Shown here one piece after another: positions 1 to 6,479 of a stretch of 14,482 nt of DNA (position 1 is the stretch's first letter; every line of letters begins with the position of its first letter). The position numbers and the translations under genes were made by a program. The stretch comes from Candidatus Bathyarchaeota archaeon (lineage in GTDB: Archaea; Thermoproteota; Bathyarchaeia; Bathyarchaeales; UBA233). The notes under the pieces are model-generated. The model was not told where the DNA came from. It made no database searches and worked only from the letters and a program-made list of their open reading frames with translations. The stretch is from assembly GCA_029907045.1 (NCBI GenBank), contig JARYMR010000028.1, positions 1 through 14,482 of the forward strand, read 5' to 3'.

Positions 1-1
1 C

Positions 2-1099
2 ACCGCCGCTAATTCAGGAGACAGTATTTACGTGTTAGAAGGAACTTATTATGAGTGCTTGACTATAACTAAAAACAACCTTAAACTTATCGGAGAAAAT
101 CCGAACACGACAATAATTGATGGAAACTATACAGGAACAGTGATTAATCTACTAGCAGATAACATTACAATTGCAGGATTTACTATCCGAAGATCCGGAG
201 ACAATGAAGAAGGGCTTTGTTTAGATCACGCTAATAATAACATAATTATTAACAACACTTACTATGATTGTCACGTTGGTATTTTGCTAAAAAACTCCGG
301 TGGAAATAAAATAATTAGAAATATATTGAGCAATAATAGTTTGGGAATAATTTTGGCAGTTAACTCCACGCAAAATGTTATCAGTGAAAACGTAATAATA
401 CTTAACAATCAAGGAATTGATCTCCGCGCTTACACCAGTAATAACATTCTTAGCAATAATACTATAACAAATAATTGGTATAGTGGTGTTTACCTAAGCC
501 TTTCAAAAGAAAACATAATTACAGAGAACATTGTGAGACAAAACAGAAATGGCTTTTACTTATACGGTTTTCTTTCGACAAAAAACAACATAACATGCAA
601 CGAAATTGCCAATAATAATGAGGGTATTCATATTTTTCAATCTAGCAACAACATTTTTTATCACAACAATTTCATTAATAACACTTGTCAAGTTTATTTT
701 GAGGATTCCTCTGCAAATATATGGGATAACGGTGAAGAGGGAAACTACTGGAGTGACTATAATGGTAAGGATGCAGATAATAACGGTATCGGTGATGCTC
801 CTTATGTAATTAATTTTAATAATCAAGATAACTACCCACTTATGTATTTATGGAGATGTGAAAAACCTCATGTAGAGGGTTCCCCCTATATCATAGAAGT
901 AATCCTATTAACGGCTAGTTTTCTTGTGGTCTTAGGAATCGTTATATATATTCGAAAATTAAAAAAGTTAGTAGCTAATAGTAAACGAATTAGTTCCGTT
1001 CATCAGGTTTTTCTTAAACTTTGCTTTCGTAATTTTTTTGCTAATAAAAATAATAGAATGGCTACTCCAGCTGCTAACAAAACTAATACGATTACTTGA
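2..1099 (+). CDS. NosD-like right-handed beta-helix surface protein, 5' partial
   Basis: The frame is open to the left edge; the residues before the first possible GTG (nt 32) read TAANSGDSIYV, the usual opening of NosD-type beta-helix domains, so the true start lies outside the window. Numbering from nt 2, residues about 10-235 are short Asn/Ile-rich repeats of the parallel beta-helix type (NNIIxxN, NxISxN). They are followed by the NosD C-cap near 238-281 (GNYWSDYNG, NGIGDAPYVI, DNYPL). A single membrane helix at about 296-317 with a basic flank (IRKLKK) would anchor it with the helix outside the cell. Many NxS/T sequons suit an N-glycosylated archaeal surface protein. The ligand is unknown; NosD homology does not imply nitrous-oxide metabolism. 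The last 32 residues are antisense to the neighbouring gene and look unlike a normal tail, perhaps through loss of an earlier stop. Confidence 0.85.
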   Translation, partial: TAANSGDSIYVLEGTYYECLTITKNNLKLIGENPNTTIIDGNYTGTVINLLADNITIAGFTIRRSGDNEEGLCLDHANNNIIINNTYYDCHVGILLKNSGGNKIIRNILSNNSLGIILAVNSTQNVISENVIILNNQGIDLRAYTSNNILSNNTITNNWYSGVYLSLSKENIITENIVRQNRNGFYLYGFLSTKNNITCNEIANNNEGIHIFQSSNNIFYHNNFINNTCQVYFEDSSANIWDNGEEGNYWSDYNGKDADNNGIGDAPYVINFNNQDNYPLMYLWRCEKPHVEGSPYIIEVILLTASFLVVLGIVIYIRKLKKLVANSKRISSVHQVFLKLCFRNFFANKNNRMATPAANKTNTIT

Positions 1100-2073
1100 A
1101 TAGCGAAAGCTAGTATTGGAAGAAAAACTACAGGTCCAAAGAAAGGTAAATCCCACCCCACAAAAAGCGTTGCTTTATCAGAAATATGAAGGGTCTTAAC
1201 CGAAGCATCTACTAGATTTATTGTAGCATTGCCGCCGGCCCACACTTCTGGTACAGTCATGTGCATAAGCCAAACATTAGAGTTTTCTCCAGCTCTTATA
1301 TAGGATTTTATCACTGAATTTTGAAAATAGATAGAGGCATTTCCATCAACGGTCAAGTATTCGATGGTTGAGTTCTTGGCGTGAACTATGGTGCTTCCAA
1401 AAACTCGCATGGCATCTCTCAAAATTGTCTTTTCTATAAACACTTTGGAGTTCCCCCATATAGTTTCTCTCTCAAGCGTTGAGTTTTTGATATGAACCTC
1501 AGAATAATGATCAGAGACGATGACACAACGTTCCATGCCTTCAGAAACACGTTGCATAATCGAGTTTTCTATATGAATTATGCAATGATTCTCGCCCCAA
1601 ATAATAACTCGACCATTCGGATTTTCCACTTTTGAATTCGTAATGTAAATCTCAGCTTCATTTATGACAAGAATGTCGCTAGAAGCTGTTTGTGTCATCA
1701 TTAGAGTAGCATTCGTTAGGTAGAAGTTCGCTTGATTCTTTATCACTATGCTTAGTCCTGTTTGATTGAAAATTGCGTTTCTGATGATTAATGTAGCATT
1801 ATCTTCAACTGTTACGTTTCCAATAACGCGGTATTCACAGTTTTCTATTATGCGTGTTTCATTATCGCTAACAATCAAGTCTCCTTCATGCTCTAAAACT
1901 TGATATTGAACAAGATTTCTAGAAGGGAAAATAATTTGATTAAAGTGAAGAGTAAATAAGTCCACTGAAGTAAGATACCAAGGAGAGAAACTATTTATTG
2001 CAAAAATAAGCACGCAAAAAAAAGTCCAAAAAACTTCTACATTCTTTTGTCTTATGAATTTCAAACATGTCAC
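1003..2073 (-). CDS. Repeat-rich membrane-anchored surface protein (beta-helix-like)
   Basis: Numbered from the GTG at 2073. A hydrophobic N-terminal stretch (about 12-30) looks like a signal peptide or signal anchor. Residues about 60-305 consist of roughly 20-residue units such as ATLIIRNA, ANFYLTNAT, SEVHIKNSTLE and ASIYFQNSV, consistent with a right-handed beta-solenoid. A strong membrane helix at about 322-345 precedes a basic tail (KKLRKQSLRK). About ten NxS/T sequons suggest glycosylation. The GTG overlaps a ribosome-binding-like AAAGGTGA, so the TTG at 2064 (giving MKFIRQKN) with 5-nt spacing is the likelier start. The family is not recognised beyond the fold. It converges on the first gene and overlaps its 3' end by 97 nt; both look like surface-layer-associated or adhesin-like proteins. 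Enzymatic activity cannot be inferred. Confidence 0.8.
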   Translation of the reverse strand: MTCLKFIRQKNVEVFWTFFCVLIFAINSFSPWYLTSVDLFTLHFNQIIFPSRNLVQYQVLEHEGDLIVSDNETRIIENCEYRVIGNVTVEDNATLIIRNAIFNQTGLSIVIKNQANFYLTNATLMMTQTASSDILVINEAEIYITNSKVENPNGRVIIWGENHCIIHIENSIMQRVSEGMERCVIVSDHYSEVHIKNSTLERETIWGNSKVFIEKTILRDAMRVFGSTIVHAKNSTIEYLTVDGNASIYFQNSVIKSYIRAGENSNVWLMHMTVPEVWAGGNATINLVDASVKTLHISDKATLFVGWDLPFFGPVVFLPILAFAIQVIVLVLLAAGVAILLFLLAKKLRKQSLRKT

Positions 2074-2250
2074 CTTTCATATAATTATTAAAGGTCATCC
2101 ATTAAAAGCTTCTTCCAATTTTGTAGAACGTTGGTAAGGTTTAACTCCATAAAGTATATTCTAAAATAAAGCAATAATTAAACGAAAATAGGAAGAGTTT
2201 TCCAAAAACTTTAAGACTTTGCTTAAAATAACACTTATGGATGACTTCCA

Positions 2251-2589
2251 ATGACAACGCAAGTCAGGAGCAAACGCGACTTACGTAGTATTTGCGAATC
2301 TATTTCAAGAAGAGTTGATGAGATATTAGAAGCATGGCTTTACAGATTTAGAGATAATGTATTTGTCGCATGGCTTATTGCAAAAAACACTTTAACGGTA
2401 GTGGTGATGGCTCTGATTATTCTAACTCCTATAATTGTTTATCCATTTTTAATGATGTTGCCAGAACCTCAGTGTTATATTGCGTATATAATATGGATAG
2501 CTTTGTTTGTTGGTTCTTGTATTCTCAGCGCTATGATAGGATATTTAAGAGAGACACAAAGAGAAAAGCCAGTAAGCACTATTAAATAA
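2251..2589 (+). CDS. Small two-helix membrane protein, unknown function
   Basis: The 112-residue product has a charged amphipathic N-terminus (about 1-38, RSKRDLRSICESISRRVDE) that may form a helix on the cytoplasmic face. Two membrane helices follow at about 46-70 (TVVVMALIILTPIIVYPFL) and 76-98 (CYIAYIIWIALFVGSCILS), then a short charged tail. The ATG at 2251 has no strong ribosome binding site; another ATG ten bases upstream is out of frame. No family is recognised. It stands alone between divergent and tandem neighbours, with a hairpin and T-run just after the stop. Hydropathy and the absence of a better overlapping frame support a real gene. Confidence 0.6.
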   Translation: MTTQVRSKRDLRSICESISRRVDEILEAWLYRFRDNVFVAWLIAKNTLTVVVMALIILTPIIVYPFLMMLPEPQCYIAYIIWIALFVGSCILSAMIGYLRETQREKPVSTIK

Positions 2590-2591
2590 AC

Positions 2592-2633
2592 TTAAGCGGC
2601 TGCGCCTAAATTGTTTTAAGATACGTCTTTTTT
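2592..2633 (+). terminator. Weak hairpin followed by T6 run
   Basis: Just after the stop at 2589 a short imperfect palindrome (2592-2609, GCG/CGC core with TTA/TAA ends around a GCTG loop) is followed by TTTTTT at 2628-2633. Archaeal termination relies mainly on T-runs, so this is a plausible 3' end for the upstream small membrane-protein gene. The stem is short. Confidence 0.35.
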
Positions 2634-2644
2634 CACTTGCAGAC

Positions 2645-2658
2645 TATTTAAAAATATA
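2645..2658 (+). promoter_or_regulatory. Possible TATA box for the 84-residue gene
   Basis: The AT-only stretch TATTTAAAAATATA lies about 115 nt upstream of the TTG at 2773 and would start transcription near 2680. A second candidate, TGTATAAAAT at 2745-2754, is too close to leave the ribosome binding site at 2758-2764 in the transcript. Position and composition only. Confidence 0.3.
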
Positions 2659-2772
2659 TTTAACTTTATGCTGCTTTTAAAGAACTTTGATGAAAAATAT
2701 ATTATTCGTTTCTTTTAACCAATAGAGTTTTATTCTTTAATTTTTGTATAAAATAAAAGGGAGGCCCCAAAA

Positions 2773-3027
2773 TTGGGTGCCTTATGGATTGAAGTGAACT
2801 GTGGTAATCATGGATTTGAACGGTTCCGCATAAAAATTGTTAAAAAATTCAATATACCTTCTGATATGATTATTCCCAAGTTTAGAAGCAGACCAAAACC
2901 TGGCGAGTTAAGCTGTTTACTTGTTGGGAGAGACGTGAGTTTGCAAGAGATAGAACACTATATGGATAAGTATTTTCGCCAAAAAGGCTTATGGGGTTCA
3001 ATTCTAAGAATTAAATGGGAAATTTAA
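2773..3027 (+). CDS. 84-residue soluble protein, unknown function
   Basis: The TTG start is supported by a strong ribosome binding site (AGGGAGG at 2758-2764, 8 nt upstream), which also argues the gene is real. The product is soluble, basic and compact, with no signal or membrane segment. The order looks like strand (ALWIEVN), helix/strand with many basic residues (RFRIKIVKKF), a basic linker (PKFRSRPKPGE), strand (LSCLLVG), helix (SLQEIEHYMDKYFRQKG) and strand (SILRIKWEI), which would suit a small alpha/beta fold. Cysteines at 10 and 48 are not in a metal-binding arrangement. I do not recognise a family. It converges with the CcdA-like gene, 62 nt away. Confidence 0.65.
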   Translation: MGALWIEVNCGNHGFERFRIKIVKKFNIPSDMIIPKFRSRPKPGELSCLLVGRDVSLQEIEHYMDKYFRQKGLWGSILRIKWEI

Positions 3028-3089
3028 TGTGAATGTTTGTTCAATTAGTCTTGATGTTCTTTTTATTTGTAATTGGAGCTGTTGAAAAG

Positions 3090-4205
3090 TCAGTGAAAGA
3101 TTGGCAGAAGATACAAAATAACTAGATAGAGAGAATAACCTATTAGAATTAAGCCGCTGATTGCACGAATTTTAAATCGATGCCGATATGTGCTCCTAGT
3201 TAGTTTGGATATAGAACTTGCAAGAAGTCCTATGCCAAAGAAGGGGATAACTGCTCCTAAACAAAAAATGAAGAGTAAAAGGGGTAAAAATTCGAGAAGA
3301 ATAGAGGGGGGATCAAATGCTTCTATTACAGCTATAAACATTGGTGCGATACAAGGGTCAAGAAAGTAGAAAAGGAAACCAAGTGTGATAAGCCCAAAAA
3401 ATGTAAAAACATGCTTTCGGGTCAATCTTTGAATCAAGGGTTTTGTTTCTACTTTAATCTTTAGAAATTTAAAAATATTAAATCCTAACAAATTAAGTCC
3501 AAAGAGCATGGCGATGACAACTACAATCCACATTAAAGTATATTGAATATCGAAAATGGATGTTACAATAATTAATCCCAGAGCTACTACAGAAAACATA
3601 AGCGCAGTTGCAGAAATAAAACCTATTCCAAAGCTCATAACTTGGAAGAATTTTTTGAGGGATGAAGACTGTTCTCCCATAGTATAGCTCAATATAAAAG
3701 ATAAAAGTATAATTAAGCATGGAGAAAATGTTTCAAAAAAACCGAAAGTAAAAGCAAGTGCCAAAAGAGCTATTAAAGGAGGCGGCGGCGAGGAAGGAGG
3801 AGGATTCGATTCTGCTAAATAGGCGTTAATAACCTCTCTTATGCGTGTTTCATTAAATCCTAAATAATCGCCTGAAATAACTGTAAAATTGCCGCTTTTG
3901 CTTATTATTACTATCGAGTTTATTCTTGTAACATTATATTGAGCCCGTTCACGCTGTCCATCTTCAGAGTTAAATTCTATCCACTGCACTGAAACCGAAC
4001 CATTATAATCTGTTTGAATTCTATTCATAGTATAATTCTTATCTAAAAACTCATCATACTCCTCATCCCAACAAGGCGGACATTTAATCCAATCATCATA
4101 AGGATTCCAATAAAGAAATTTTATGATGACATTTTCTGTGGAATACGCTGTCTGGACACAAAACAGAAATAGGACAAAAATAAGGAAAAAGTATGCCTTG
4201 TCCAA
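3090..4205 (-). CDS. CcdA/DsbD-like thiol-disulfide membrane protein with external CPPC domain
   Basis: Predicted to move reducing equivalents across the membrane to extracellular thiol partners. Residues 1-22 are a signal peptide. An external domain (about 23-130) has a CPPC pair (Cys42/Cys45) after a beta strand (VIIKFLYW), the usual position in thioredoxin-like folds. A proline-rich linker (135-143) leads to six or more membrane helices. These carry the two family cysteines in SPC (Cys163) and DPC (Cys285), each at the start of one half of the inverted repeat, as in CcdA and the DsbD core. Bacterial DsbD instead has its thioredoxin domain at the C-terminus. The TTG start at 4205 has GGTGGAA seven bases upstream (4212-4218). 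No cytochrome c maturation genes are nearby, so a role in folding exported disulfide proteins fits as well. The substrate is unproven. Confidence 0.8.
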   Translation of the reverse strand: MDKAYFFLIFVLFLFCVQTAYSTENVIIKFLYWNPYDDWIKCPPCWDEEYDEFLDKNYTMNRIQTDYNGSVSVQWIEFNSEDGQRERAQYNVTRINSIVIISKSGNFTVISGDYLGFNETRIREVINAYLAESNPPPSSPPPPLIALLALAFTFGFFETFSPCLIILLSFILSYTMGEQSSSLKKFFQVMSFGIGFISATALMFSVVALGLIIVTSIFDIQYTLMWIVVVIAMLFGLNLLGFNIFKFLKIKVETKPLIQRLTRKHVFTFFGLITLGFLFYFLDPCIAPMFIAVIEAFDPPSILLEFLPLLLFIFCLGAVIPFFGIGLLASSISKLTRSTYRHRFKIRAISGLILIGYSLYLVILYLLPIFH

Positions 4206-4237
4206 TTTTTATTCCACCATTATGGTAAGTATTCTCT

Positions 4238-4249
4238 TATTTTATATAG
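4238..4249 (-). promoter_or_regulatory. TATA box for the CcdA/DsbD-like gene
   Basis: Read on the minus strand this is CTATATAAAATAA, close to the archaeal TATA consensus. It would place the transcript start near 4219, directly ahead of the ribosome binding site at 4212-4218 and the TTG at 4205, giving a very short leader. Confidence 0.5.
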
Positions 4250-4366
4250 GTTATGGAAATATATTCTATCCGCACAAAGACAACATTCTGATTAAGATTT
4301 TACTTTAACACTTACAACAAAGGAAGCTAAAATTTGAAAAAAGGGGGAGTTAAAGATTGTTGGTGG

Positions 4367-5092
4367 TTAGCATGTTTTTCCAAAGTTTTTAACCAACAAT
4401 ATCAAGTCTTTTATGTCTATTCTGCTGTCGCTGTTAAAGTCTGCGTTAGAATTCCATCTTAGATGACCTGGATATGAGCCAAAGGCTTTTATGAGCAAAA
4501 CTAGGTCTTTTATGTCCACTTTCCCATCACCATCCATATCGCCCAGCAGCTTAATTTTTACTAACCCATCGGTGAAAACATTATTATCAACATTGGTTTC
4601 ATCCGGGACAGTGTCAGCTATGGCGGTGATGGTATAAGCGTGACATGGCATTGCTGTTTCGGTATTCCAATAGAAAGTTAGGATTAATTCCCCGCCAGGA
4701 ATTAAGTCAACTACTTCCTCTGTGCCTATTTTGTTGTCATCGTAATAAACAGTTACATTGAATGTTTCGAAGGCTGTTCCTTCATTTTTCACTGTGACAT
4801 TTATCTGGATGACATTTCCACCATACACGTATCCAACACTTGCGTTATGAGCAATCTCTATAACAGCGATATCGTGCATAAGTGGCGGAGTGAATTGGGT
4901 TCTCAGCCAAGGATCGTAGAGTACGTAATCGCTTACATTGTCGCCTAATCCATAGTGTGGACCGTAAGGTTCGCCCATATATGTCCAGCTTGTTCCGTGA
5001 TATGGACCCGTTTCATCACCCCACCAGTTATAACGAGCGTCAACTACGAAGCTTTCGTTTGTAGGTGTGTATGTTTTGTCCTTTATGTTATA
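4367..5092 (-). pseudogene. C-terminal fragment of dockerin/CARDB surface protein
   Basis: The frame opens after a stop at 5093-5095; the first ATG is at 4978. Residues encoded before that ATG read KDKTYTPTNES..VVDARYNWWGDETGPYHG, the NWWG..GP signature near the end of archaeal NosD beta-helices. The reading frame therefore truly extends upstream and is cut off by the stop. Counting from the ATG, about 36-140 is a CARDB/Ig-like domain (VIQINVTVKNEGTAFE, NVDNNVFTDG). Residues 145-203 form a type I dockerin with two calcium loops (D147-M-D-G-D-G-K-V-D and D180-F-N-S-D-S-R-I-D), each followed by (I)KDL..L. There is no signal peptide and no convincing ribosome binding site at the ATG. It is best read as the 3' half of the gene whose 5' half ends at 5083. 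Dockerins normally dock onto cohesins; none is visible here. Confidence 0.7.
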
Positions 5093-5859
5093 TTATCATA
5101 AGTTGCTATTGGTGCATCCGGAGGGTCTATGCTTCCATCAGCCCTAATATAGATTGTTTCACCCGTCCACGGAGGTACTTCAAAAACTTTTACATCATCA
5201 TAATAACACTGAACCTCGGCCAATCTGGATGCAAGTTGGAGTGCATCCATATCGTAAGTTTGTGCAGTATTTATATTTGAAGCCTTTATTTCGTCATTGA
5301 CCCAAACTGAGAACTTGTTAGCTGATCTGTCCAGAATCAGCTTAATTTTGTACCAAACATCTGGGACATAAGGTTCAATGTCTACAGCTTCTACAAAACT
5401 CGATGCTCGTATAAGCCCATTTTCCGCAAATTCCACCGTTGCATAATACTTTCCCCAAGGACCCATATCTCTGTTCCAAAAACCAACTGTAGCAGAAATC
5501 TGTTCAGGGTTGCAGTCTTCTACCATAACGTATGCTTCAAAACCTATTACCTCAGCATCGCTACTGAAATGCCTTTCAACATGGCAAGACCAACCATAGG
5601 TTCCCCACAATTGAAGAGATTTAGTTGGAGAGCAATATTTAGAATCTATTATGACCTGATATTCATCTCCCATTCCATTCCATACTATTGTCCAACCGCC
5701 CTCATATGGAAAAGTCCCAACCGTATAACTCTCAAAGTTATCTTGAAAGATTACTGTTTCTGATGGGGCTCTGACAATAATGTTTAGCCTTAATGTTATA
5801 AACCCATAGAACAGTAATGTCAGCATTATTGCCAAAACTTTTTTCTTCACCAATTTCAT
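5083..5859 (-). CDS. Secreted LamG-like protein, N-terminal part of a disrupted gene
   Basis: Residues 1-31 are a signal peptide (KLVKKK then a hydrophobic core). Residues about 36-228 form a jelly-roll, concanavalin/LamG-like module (FQDNFESYTVGTFP, SLQLWG, GFEAYVMVED, WYKIKLILDRSANKFSVWVN, YYDDVKVFE), usually a carbohydrate-binding or adhesive domain. The end, ETIYIRADGSIDPPDAPI, is the standard lead-in to a NosD beta-helix. The helix itself is missing: the frame stops seven codons later, while the tail of such a helix continues in another frame just downstream. A -1 slip would fuse the two, yet the beta-helix would still be very short, so an internal deletion is also likely. The ATG at 5859 is jammed against GAGGA; the TTG or GTG at codons 3-4 has better spacing. 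Confidence 0.7.
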   Translation of the reverse strand: MKLVKKKVLAIMLTLLFYGFITLRLNIIVRAPSETVIFQDNFESYTVGTFPYEGGWTIVWNGMGDEYQVIIDSKYCSPTKSLQLWGTYGWSCHVERHFSSDAEVIGFEAYVMVEDCNPEQISATVGFWNRDMGPWGKYYATVEFAENGLIRASSFVEAVDIEPYVPDVWYKIKLILDRSANKFSVWVNDEIKASNINTAQTYDMDALQLASRLAEVQCYYDDVKVFEVPPWTGETIYIRADGSIDPPDAPIATYDNIT

Positions 5860-5884
5860 TCCTCATATTATATTTCATCTTTTC

Positions 5885-5974
5885 AAGGAGCTTAAGCCTA
5901 ATAATCCAGCCTGTTAGCCTTGAGCAGTAGTATAGCCAACGGCAACAGGCCAGAAACTAAGCCTATTCTCCCTT
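5885..5974 (-). other. Structured inverted-repeat element, possible RNA leader
   Basis: Nested inverted repeats lie 25 nt upstream of the start at 5859. The outer pair is AAGGAG (5885-5890) with CTCCCTT (5968-5974, one bulge). The inner pair is GCCTGTT (5909-5915) with AACAGGC (5944-5950), continued after a bulged base by GCC (5917-5919) with GGC (5941-5943). A TAAGCCTA-like sequence also occurs twice, between the arms on each side. A TATA-like stretch on the minus strand (about 5986-6003) could transcribe it into the leader of the secreted-protein gene. The same DNA can alternatively be read on the minus strand as a short hydrophobic frame ending in LLKANRLDY-stop near 5900, so a remnant of a membrane anchor is an alternative. 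Confidence 0.35.
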
Positions 5975-6094
5975 CAAAAATTAACCCATAAATATCTTTA
6001 AAAATTTTATGGAAATTTCTTCCACAACAACCACCCAAAAGTCAAAAACATAATAACACAACTGTTTAAAACTCGCCATCCAGCATTGTTAAGC

Positions 6095-6105
6095 AAATTT
6101 AAATA
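6095..6105 (+). promoter_or_regulatory. TATA box for the nucleotidyltransferase gene
   Basis: AAATTTAAATA sits about 45-55 nt ahead of the ATG at 6150. It would start transcription near 6125-6130, leaving a leader of about 20 nt. No strong ribosome binding site is seen in that leader. Confidence 0.4.
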
Positions 6106-6149
6106 AACACTCGCCCTAAATTCCTAACAACCCCCAAAGTGTATCGGAA

Positions 6150-6479
6150 ATGTTAAAGTTTCACAAGGAAATACTAAAACAATTCGAACCAGTAGGCAAA
6201 AAAGCAAAAATCATACTCTTCGGCTCCCTAGCCAAAGGCAACTACAAACTAGATTCAGACATAGACCTAGCAATAATAACAAAAAACAAAAATTTAATGA
6301 AACTTGCCTCATGTATAGCCGACAAAATACTCTCAGAACAAGGAAAACTTGTAACACTAAAATTCATAAACGAGAAAGACTTCGAAGAAGGAAAGAGCCC
6401 ACTCATAAGCGAAATTAAAAAGGGAATCGTGATCTATAATGGAGAAAACGTTAAAATTTGGCTAAGGATTTTAGCTTAA
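6150..6479 (+). CDS. MNT-type nucleotidyltransferase domain protein
   Basis: This 109-residue protein is a minimal nucleotidyltransferase. It has the GSxAxG loop (FGSLAKG, 24-30) followed by the catalytic acidic pair in DSDIDLAII (Asp37, Asp39). Such MNT proteins often pair with a HEPN-domain partner as a toxin-antitoxin module in which the MNT protein adenylylates and neutralises the HEPN RNase. No HEPN gene is adjacent: upstream is a long gap, downstream is the ligase on the opposite strand. It may act alone, have a distant partner, or be a remnant. The gene is strongly A-rich compared with the ligase, so recent acquisition is possible. Its TAA and the ligase stop share a TTAA palindrome at 6476-6479. 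Confidence 0.8.
   Translation: MLKFHKEILKQFEPVGKKAKIILFGSLAKGNYKLDSDIDLAIITKNKNLMKLASCIADKILSEQGKLVTLKFINEKDFEEGKSPLISEIKKGIVIYNGENVKIWLRILA

Noticed and set aside
4123..4308. Plus-strand 61-residue frame with a hydrophobic part
   Set aside because: It overlaps the 5' end and promoter of the CcdA-like gene and has no ribosome binding site; the hydrophobicity comes from the AT-rich promoter.
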